Origin: a virus
IMG/VR virus record: IMGVR_UViG_3300036466_000091
Coordinates: 1 to 40,712 of that record
Strand: one strand, 5' to 3'
DNA length: 40,712 nucleotides
In this document: positions 36,447-40,712 of the stretch, in pieces
Layout: the number at the start of each line of letters is the position of its first letter
Numbering within the stretch: the first letter of the stretch is position 1
Program-made: the position numbers and the translations under genes
The notes under the pieces: generated by a model
Seen by the model: the letters and a program-made list of their open reading frames with translations, nothing else
Told to the model about the DNA's origin: nothing
The model's database searches: none

Positions 36447-37210
36447 GCGTTTTTACAAGTATTGCGCTTCCAACAACATTAACCGAGCTATTACAGGCTA
36501 GAGGGGAGGCGCTGCGCCTTCTTTCAGATGCGCGACGCTGTACTGATATGGCGAAGGAGCTTTTGAACGCTCACGGGCGCTACCTGATGCCGCACAATGG
36601 TCAGCTACGCGACAGCGCCGAACGTGTACAGGCAGAGCTGGATGCGAGCATGTGGCGGCGAGCTTTCGACCTGACAGGCTTCAAGCAACTAATGGACGCC
36701 CAGGCCGTTTCCGAGTTTGAGAGCAGTCTAAGCCCTAAGCCGCCTGAGTTCACCGAGGCGAACATCCGCAGTACGTTTATCGAACTGCACGGCAAGTCTC
36801 GCGAGATGTTCCGGCGCGGCGTGGTTAACGTATTCCGCTACCTGAGCGACGATTACAAGACGAACAGCCGCGAGCCGTTCCGCATAGGTCGCAAGCTGGT
36901 AATGACCTGCATGACTAACAAGTCGTTTGGTGGTGGCCTGGAGCTGCATTACGGCGGCGCACGCGACAAGCTAAACGATATTGACCGGGTGATCCGCACG
37001 CTTGGCGGCATGACATTCACGGCGGGTTCGCTCCCGGTGCTGGTCAACCAAGCGCTGAAGCTGGGCGCGGTGTATGACTGCGAACTGTACCGGGCGAAAG
37101 GATTCAAGAATGGCAACATGCACTTCGAATTCAAGCGCGAGGACTTGCTCGACCTTCTGAACGAGCAGATAGCCGAGCATTACGCCAACACCCTGCCTGA
37201 TGGTAGATGA
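36443..37210 (+). CDS. DUF4942 family protein
   Basis: 255 residues from the ATG in an ATGA overlap. The sequence RCTDMAKELLNAHGRYLMPH, then AFDLTGFKQLMDAQAVSEF, IELHGKSREMFRRGVVNVFR and NLPCE-like FKNGNMHFEFKREDLLDLLN match DUF4942, a phage family of unknown biochemical function that is often placed near replication or defence-related genes. No catalytic motif is visible. It ends the rightward early operon; the next genes come from the other strand. Confidence 0.85.
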   Translation: MSVFTSIALPTTLTELLQARGEALRLLSDARRCTDMAKELLNAHGRYLMPHNGQLRDSAERVQAELDASMWRRAFDLTGFKQLMDAQAVSEFESSLSPKPPEFTEANIRSTFIELHGKSREMFRRGVVNVFRYLSDDYKTNSREPFRIGRKLVMTCMTNKSFGGGLELHYGGARDKLNDIDRVIRTLGGMTFTAGSLPVLVNQALKLGAVYDCELYRAKGFKNGNMHFEFKREDLLDLLNEQIAEHYANTLPDGR

Positions 37211-37234
37211 ATAAAGCTTGTGCAGCCATGGCTT

Positions 37235-37672
37235 TTACTTCGTCATCGCATTCACTCGCTTCCACCGATCAGCCGACCGCATAGCGCCAAGTCCGAGCAT
37301 CCCGAAAATCATCTCAAATAGAACGCCGTCCAGCGAGGGAAGTGGCGGCGCTTCTACTCCTGAGACTGTAAGCACCCAAGGCAGCATCGGGCGCAACAGG
37401 AACTCATAACCCATGCCTGCCACGCACATATAGCCAGCAAGCGGACGCCAGCCAGCCTGGAAGCCGTTTTGTGAAGCGGCCTCCACTTTGTTTATTTCGG
37501 CCTGCGCCAGGTTGATTTGAAGCTGCGCGTCCAGCTCCTTGAATGCGCCGTCCTGCTGTAGCTTGAGCAAGTCAAGCTGAGCCTTGGCGCGCGCTTCTGG
37601 ATCTGGAATCAGCCTATCGAGCAGGCCGGAGATTGTCGGGAGTAGAGCTGTTGCTGCTGCTAGGAAGCTCAT
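37235..37672 (-). CDS. Holin (GTA_holin_3TM type)
   Basis: 145 residues. It has a helical N-terminus (FLAAATALLPTISGLLDRLI), a charged amphipathic region (residues 30-70), then NGFQAGWRPLAGYMCVAGMG followed by FLLRPMLPWVLTVSG and a final hydrophobic helix (VLFEMIFGMLGLGAMRS). The W-R-P-x-x-G-Y and final G-x-L-G-x-x-R-x-x-x-R-x pattern (RSADRWKRV) are typical of 3TM holins. The overlap with the endolysin gene (ATGA) supports the pairing. It forms the membrane lesion that releases the endolysin. Confidence 0.88.
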   Translation of the reverse strand: MSFLAAATALLPTISGLLDRLIPDPEARAKAQLDLLKLQQDGAFKELDAQLQINLAQAEINKVEAASQNGFQAGWRPLAGYMCVAGMGYEFLLRPMLPWVLTVSGVEAPPLPSLDGVLFEMIFGMLGLGAMRSADRWKRVNAMTK

Positions 37673-38055
37673 GGATAGACCCTGCGATCAAGCTCAAAGT
37701 GCGGGCCGTCGGGGAAGCTCGCCCAATCCCCGCCCCAGACAATAGCGACTCCAAGCTCTTTGGCCGCTGACTTCATCGCCGCTGCAATCTTGTGGTAGAG
37801 CGGCCAATCCCAGCGAACCTCTGCGCCGACATACGCCGCAAGGTCAACAGCGTGGCCCGTAAGGTGCCGGCTGTTCATCGTCTTGCTCGCACCTTTGGCG
37901 ACGTACTCGCGCTGCTTCTCGATGGTGCGCACGCCCTCTGTCACGCCGAAGTCAACTTCCGTCAACTGGATAGCGCGCATGACAACGCGCACCAGGTCAG
38001 GGTGAACTTTTTGCAAGCGCTCAAGACTGCGCAGGCTCAGTTTGTAATCGCTCAT
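37669..38055 (-). CDS. Endolysin, M15 (L-alanyl-D-glutamate/D,D) peptidase
   Basis: 128 residues. The zinc site is His64 and Asp71 (SRHLTGHAVDLAA) with His119 (DGPHFEL), and the block GVTEGVRTIEKQREYVAKG precedes it, the layout of VanY/T5-type endolysins. It lacks a signal peptide, so it needs the holin. The gene is the first of the leftward lysis pair. No spanin gene is recognised next to it; a spanin may be among the small membrane proteins before terS or may be missing. Confidence 0.9.
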   Translation of the reverse strand: MSDYKLSLRSLERLQKVHPDLVRVVMRAIQLTEVDFGVTEGVRTIEKQREYVAKGASKTMNSRHLTGHAVDLAAYVGAEVRWDWPLYHKIAAAMKSAAKELGVAIVWGGDWASFPDGPHFELDRRVYP

Positions 38056-38103
38056 TATGCAAACCTCATGCCATTTATCGACAGTTTACCTCAAATAAAT
38101 ATG

Positions 38104-38131
38104 TTTGCTAGTCTAGTTTATTGCGTATACT
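38104..38131 (+). promoter_or_regulatory. Rightward promoter before the right-end accessory genes
   Basis: -35 TTTGCT with a 16-bp spacer (or TTGCTA with 15), -10 TATACT followed by AGGC. It is the only rightward copy of the TATACTAGGC pattern and lies about 35 bases before the first gene. Confidence 0.65.
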
Positions 38132-38166
38132 AGGCACAACGAAACGGATAACACGGAGTAAAAGGA

Positions 38167-38580
38167 ATGAGTAACTTGCGAAACGCACAGCTTGCATACG
38201 ACAACCGCGAGCCAGACGACTCCACGCCTGCGCTTGAAGTTACCGAGGTGATGAATTGGATAGAATCAGCCGCGCAAGACCTGATGTCGGGCGCAGACGT
38301 AACTCTTAACGGTCGCATCATCGTCGAATCATACCTGCTGTCTGATGCCGCTGCTGATTACGTTGTTGCGCGGTTTCAAGATGGCGACGATCAAGACGGT
38401 ATGCTTGGCCAGGTTCTATTGGCTGCAATGGATTACGACGCGAGTAAGGCGGCAAGCTGTGCGCGCGCATGTTTTGGCCCGGATAAGGGCTGGTGCGTTG
38501 AGAAGGCTGTCGAGCTAATCACGCCTTACGCTGATGACATTCTGGCTCAGATTATTGAGGATAACCGTGATGATTTCTAA
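38167..38580 (+). CDS. Conserved phage protein of unknown function
   Basis: 137 residues. It has MSNLRNAQLAYDNREPDDST at the start, then LEVTEVMNWIESAAQDLMSG and VTLNGRIIVESYLLSDAAAD. The first block is a strongly conserved opening in phages of Pseudomonas and enterobacteria (NLRxAQxxYDxxxP). The C-terminal half (AASCARACFGPDKGWCVEKA) has three cysteines. The function is not known. It follows the promoter at 38104. Confidence 0.7.
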   Translation: MSNLRNAQLAYDNREPDDSTPALEVTEVMNWIESAAQDLMSGADVTLNGRIIVESYLLSDAAADYVVARFQDGDDQDGMLGQVLLAAMDYDASKAASCARACFGPDKGWCVEKAVELITPYADDILAQIIEDNRDDF

Positions 38581-38749
38581 CCTGAAAACCTGGTGGCACA
38601 GCAAGAGCCAGCACAAGAAAGGCAACTGGTTAATGCTCGCGCTGGCGATTGCATTTTTCGCCGGCTGCACAGTCGAGGCGCTGACTTACTGGGCGCTGAT
38701 TGGTGCGCTGCCTGGTGTTGGTTTGGTTTGGTTGGAGGGTGCGCGATGA
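38570..38749 (+). CDS. Small membrane protein
   Basis: 59 residues from the ATG with GAGG nine bases before; a GTG codon just upstream is an alternative. It reads MISNLKTWWHSKSQHKKGNW, then a hydrophobic segment LMLALAIAFFAGCTVEALTY and WALIGALPGVGLVWLEGAR, so probably two membrane spans. It overlaps the previous gene by 11 bases, and its stop overlaps the next ATG. The function is unknown. Confidence 0.6.
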   Translation: MISNLKTWWHSKSQHKKGNWLMLALAIAFFAGCTVEALTYWALIGALPGVGLVWLEGAR

Positions 38750-38841
38750 GCGTCATCCTGATAATGCTGCTGTTTTACCCTGCGATAGTTCTGCTTATAG
38801 CGCTAACTACCAACGACCGCGAAGATCCACGGAGAAACTGA
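38746..38841 (+). CDS. Tiny membrane protein
   Basis: 31 residues: MSVILIMLLFYPAIVLLIAL then TTNDREDPRRN. It is a single membrane span with a charged tail. The ATG overlaps the upstream stop (ATGA), and the ribosome site of the next gene overlaps its end. Short single-span proteins of this kind are easily missed in annotation. Confidence 0.55.
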   Translation: MSVILIMLLFYPAIVLLIALTTNDREDPRRN

Positions 38842-38842
38842 A

Positions 38843-39121
38843 ATGACCACATCCCCAGTCGTATCGATAACAGATGAGCTGATTGCTGAGCTTGAAAATG
38901 AATGCAGAAGCGGCGTTGATGTTTATACGCCTAGAGGTATTATGCGCGCCCTACTCGCAGAACGCGCAGAGCTAAAGCGGGATGCGCAGCGGTATCGGTG
39001 GCTGCGTGACCGTATCGAGAATAAAGGCGATATGGTTATCGCCAAGGTCAGCGAGTGGTCAATTGAGTCGTGGTCTGGCGACGATCCAGACGCCGCCATA
39101 GACGCCGCCATGCAATCATGA
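38843..39121 (+). CDS. Small phage protein with RYRWLR motif
   Basis: 92 residues with GGAG nine bases before the ATG. N-terminal VSITDELIAELENECRSGVD is followed by YTPRGIMRALLAERAELKRD and AQRYRWLRDRIENKGDM, a coiled coil with a conserved RYRWLR block seen in many phage proteins of unknown role. The tail ends GDDPDAAIDAAM. Confidence 0.65.
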   Translation: MTTSPVVSITDELIAELENECRSGVDVYTPRGIMRALLAERAELKRDAQRYRWLRDRIENKGDMVIAKVSEWSIESWSGDDPDAAIDAAMQS

Positions 39122-39157
39122 CCTTTTGCGGCAATGGATTGCACTGGGCTTCTGAGA

Positions 39158-39215
39158 TATAATCATTTTGCGGCTAGGGGGCACCTGAACGCTAGCTAGT
39201 CACTGGCTGCCGCAA
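39158..39215 (+). promoter_or_regulatory. Perfect -10 box and folded leader before the endonuclease gene
   Basis: TATAAT at 39158-39163 with no good -35. Just downstream TTGCGGC (39168-39174) and GCCGCAA (39209-39215) can pair, so the start of the transcript would fold into a hairpin. The 128-bp gap also holds several CTAG sites. Confidence 0.5.
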
Positions 39216-39249
39216 TCCCTTCGACTACCTCTAGACTGGGGCGTATCTA

Positions 39250-39846
39250 ATGAGAAAAAAATCAAAACTTGTTTTTGGCGTTGGAATTAATGATTTACAA
39301 TCAAATGTTTACAAATATGAAACGGTTGACGGGATTCACGGACTTTCATGGAAGTGCCCCATTTACGAAAAATGGACTTGCATGCTTAGGCGGTGTTACT
39401 CAAAAAAACTTCATGAAAAAAGACCTACTTATATAGGATGCTCCGTTGTTTCTGAGTGGATTTATTTTTCTGCATTTCATTCCTGGATGTCAAGTCAGCA
39501 ATGGGATGGGCTTGAGTTAGATAAGGACATTTTATTCCCGGGAAACAAGGTTTATGGCCCCGATACATGCGTATTTATTCCAGGCCACCTAAACAGGCTG
39601 CTAACTGATCACGCATCTGCGCGAGGGGAATACCCATTAGGGGTTAAGTGGCACAAAACTAACCGAAAGTTTCACGCTCAATGCTGCAATCCGTTTACCG
39701 GGAAGCGTGAGCATCTTGGGTATTTTAATTGCGCGGAATCTGCGCACGACTCATGGCGTAAACGAAAACACCAATTGGCTTGCATGTACGCAGATATGCA
39801 ATCAGACCAGCGAATTGCTAGCGCCCTGCGTGAAAGATATGCCTGA
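39250..39846 (+). CDS. HNH/AP2-type mobile endonuclease-like protein
   Basis: 198 residues. The N-terminal and middle blocks are WTCMLRRCYSKKLHEKRPTY, SEWIYFSAFHSWMSSQQW, DGLELDKDILFPGNKVYGPD and TCVFIPGHLNRLLTD. These match a phage HNH-like family in which the D-K-D-I and the Y-G-P-D-T-C blocks are conserved. The C-terminal part (YPLGVKWHKTNRKFHAQCC followed by REHLGYFNCAESAHDSWRKR) resembles an AP2 DNA-binding domain. The reading frame is visibly A+T-rich compared with its neighbours, a sign of recent transfer. It has its own -10 box and leader, consistent with a self-spreading gene. Confidence 0.7.
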   Translation: MRKKSKLVFGVGINDLQSNVYKYETVDGIHGLSWKCPIYEKWTCMLRRCYSKKLHEKRPTYIGCSVVSEWIYFSAFHSWMSSQQWDGLELDKDILFPGNKVYGPDTCVFIPGHLNRLLTDHASARGEYPLGVKWHKTNRKFHAQCCNPFTGKREHLGYFNCAESAHDSWRKRKHQLACMYADMQSDQRIASALRERYA

Positions 39847-40027
39847 GAAGATGAGCTTTCTTGAGTTCATTATATGCTGCCAAATATCAAGGGAGATCCA
39901 TGGCAGTGACGATGCGATCCGCTACACCGCGTACCAATGCCGTGACAAAGTTAAACGGGAGCATAGGCCGCTGCTTAGCCGCTTGGCTCGCCACCCACGA
40001 ATAGCAGAATGGTTAAATGAAGTCTGA
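39839..40027 (+). CDS. Small phage protein of unknown function
   Basis: 62 residues from the ATG overlapping the endonuclease stop; an ATG 12 bases later (MSFLEFIICC) is the alternative. It contains ICCQISREIHGSDDAIRYTA then RHPRIAEWLNEV, a small helical protein with a conserved R-x-x-I-A-x-W tail. No family is known. The start is uncertain. Confidence 0.5.
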   Translation: MPEKMSFLEFIICCQISREIHGSDDAIRYTAYQCRDKVKREHRPLLSRLARHPRIAEWLNEV

Positions 40028-40208
40028 TATTTACATGCTTGGCCGGCAGCACTACTACGAAGGTTTGCCGGCAAGCGCAATGCAACACGCCGAGCCAGGC
40101 GCACAAATTAGCTGGCTTTCTGGCTGGCTTGATGCACAGCTAGAGTGCAAAGTAATCAGAAAGAAAGCAAGGAGGCTCAACAATGCAGTACGAATGGAAC
40201 AGCGCTGA
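40017..40208 (+). CDS. Rmf/CrpP-like small protein
   Basis: 63 residues (or 57 from Met7). The part GRQHYYEGLPASAMQHAEPG then SWLSGWLDAQLE has the G-x-x-Y-x-x-G and W-L-x-G-W-x-D-A pattern of ribosome modulation factor and of the related phage/plasmid CrpP family. A ribosome-binding or stress-type role is possible, but the match is short. It overlaps the previous gene by 11 bases. Confidence 0.5.
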   Translation: MKSDIYMLGRQHYYEGLPASAMQHAEPGAQISWLSGWLDAQLECKVIRKKARRLNNAVRMEQR

Positions 40209-40368
40209 AAGATTGCCACCAGTTGGTTGCCCTCTGGTGATTAACATTAATGGCTCAGCAGTTAGGGCCGCCAGGTTAAGCCATCTGAGCGACCGAAGCG
40301 GCCAAATGGATTACCGCTTGGCCGCTGGTGATTTAATCACTGGTCGTTTTGAGTGGTCTTATCCATAA
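40183..40368 (+). CDS. DUF551-like small phage protein
   Basis: 61 residues with a perfect GGAGG seven bases before the ATG. The opening MQYEWNSAERLPPVGCPLVI then NINGSAVRAARLSHLSD is like DUF551-type and other short phage proteins with a W-x-x-x-x-x-L-P-P-x-G core. It overlaps the previous frame by 26 bases and converges with the leftward fibre frame by 32 bases. The function is unknown. Confidence 0.6.
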   Translation: MQYEWNSAERLPPVGCPLVININGSAVRAARLSHLSDRSGQMDYRLAAGDLITGRFEWSYP

Positions 40369-40712
40369 CCCACAGGCGGGCCTGTTCAGCACCCGCCAAA
40401 GCTAAAGCCTCGCGCAGCTCTAAACCAGTGGCATCAATAACCGTGTTGTCATGCAGAACCCAGCTTACGGTTTGACCATCCGGTAACGCGAGAATTGCAC
40501 GGGCCATACGCCCCTGGCTTACCTCATCACCGTCGAAGGTGTTGCCTGCGGCAGTGGTCACTGTGATGTTCTGGACGGCTTCAGCTCGCTGGGCCTTGAA
40601 GGCTTGGCGCGGTGCTAGCAGTGCCGGTAGCCCGTTAACTCGCTCAGCCTCAATTACCTGCGCCTCCTCGGCGTAGGTCAGTGGCTCAAGCACCCACGTT
40701 TCATACCACATG
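40337..40712 (-). CDS. DUF4376-like fibre/fibre-assembly C-terminal part (5' end off the window)
   Basis: The 124 visible codons read YETWVLEPLTYAEEAQVIEA, then a helix, then the DUF4376 core: AVQNITVTTAAGNTFDGDEV, SQGRMARAILALPDGQTVSW and ELREALALAGAEQARLWVM. DUF4376 occurs in fibre-assembly proteins and at the C-terminus of fibres. The opening (MWYETW) matches the middle of such proteins, not a true start, so the 5' part lies beyond the window. If the molecule is circular, the YadA-like fibre frame enters here in phase (NESV then MWYETW), giving a protein of about 400 residues. Confidence 0.75.
   Translation of the reverse strand, partial: MWYETWVLEPLTYAEEAQVIEAERVNGLPALLAPRQAFKAQRAEAVQNITVTTAAGNTFDGDEVSQGRMARAILALPDGQTVSWVLHDNTVIDATGLELREALALAGAEQARLWVMDKTTQNDQ

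Noticed and set aside
37669-38055. A lysozyme-type endolysin
   Set aside because: The His/Asp/His zinc site points to the M15 peptidase family; there is no glycoside hydrolase motif.
1-40712. Integrase or attachment site
   Set aside because: No tyrosine or serine recombinase motifs were found; the tRNA-like piece at 1862-1924 has no integrase beside it.

Overview
The window is essentially a complete tailed-phage genome of the siphovirus type (lambda/HK97-style head and long non-contractile tail). The tail-tip genes (DUF2460, DUF2163, NlpC/P60, TipJ-like), the DUF4055-type portal, the RepA-like primase-helicase and many accessory families are of the kind seen in phages of Pseudomonas and related Gammaproteobacteria. 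The host assignment is an inference from gene families, not proof. I see no integrase, no CRISPR array, no reverse transcriptase and no complete tRNA. Gene packing is very tight: ATGA, TAATG and TGATG overlaps link most neighbours and decide many starts.

Layout. Positions 1-23980 are transcribed leftward and hold the late genes. Reading in transcription order (high to low coordinates) these are small pre-terminase genes, terminase small and large subunits, portal, MuF-type protein, scaffold, major capsid, head-tail connectors, tail terminator, tail tube, the G/GT tail chaperones with a -1 frameshift site, tape measure, the tail tip and tail fibres. Five accessory cassettes interrupt this order, each with its own terminator and in most cases a recognisable promoter. 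They include a DUF2829 (Tad2-like) fusion protein and a C39-like cysteine peptidase. Positions 24060-24885 are non-coding and contain two diverged copies of a 68-nt structured RNA that resembles the C4/CI-type antisense immunity RNAs of phages P1 and P4. Positions 24886-29043 are a leftward run of small early/accessory genes.

Positions 29044-29680 are non-coding and carry 13 copies of the heptamer CGAAACA (either strand) plus a strong hairpin. This is the best candidate for the replication origin, and it lies next to a RepA-like primase-helicase (29681-31153). A small Cro-like regulator (31181-31366) faces the rightward operon across an operator/promoter region. The rightward genes 31459-37210 are replication and recombination functions: helicase, VRR-NUC nuclease, RecE-like exonuclease, SSB, dUTPase, small HTH proteins and a DUF4942 protein. 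A leftward holin-endolysin pair follows (37235-38055), then a rightward accessory run (38167-40368) with an AP2/HNH-like mobile endonuclease.

The two window ends both lie inside leftward tail-fibre-type reading frames. If the molecule is circular they join in frame into one 400-residue protein, so the sequence may be a circularly permuted genome opened within a tail-fibre gene. An in-frame match has a one-in-three chance of being accidental, so this needs a check. How the parts work together (inference): two promoter classes are visible. A TATACTAGGC-type class precedes early and accessory genes. A class with TTGCNN, then GGCATANNATNTGCAT, precedes the portal, scaffold and connector operons, with an imperfect copy before the tail tube.
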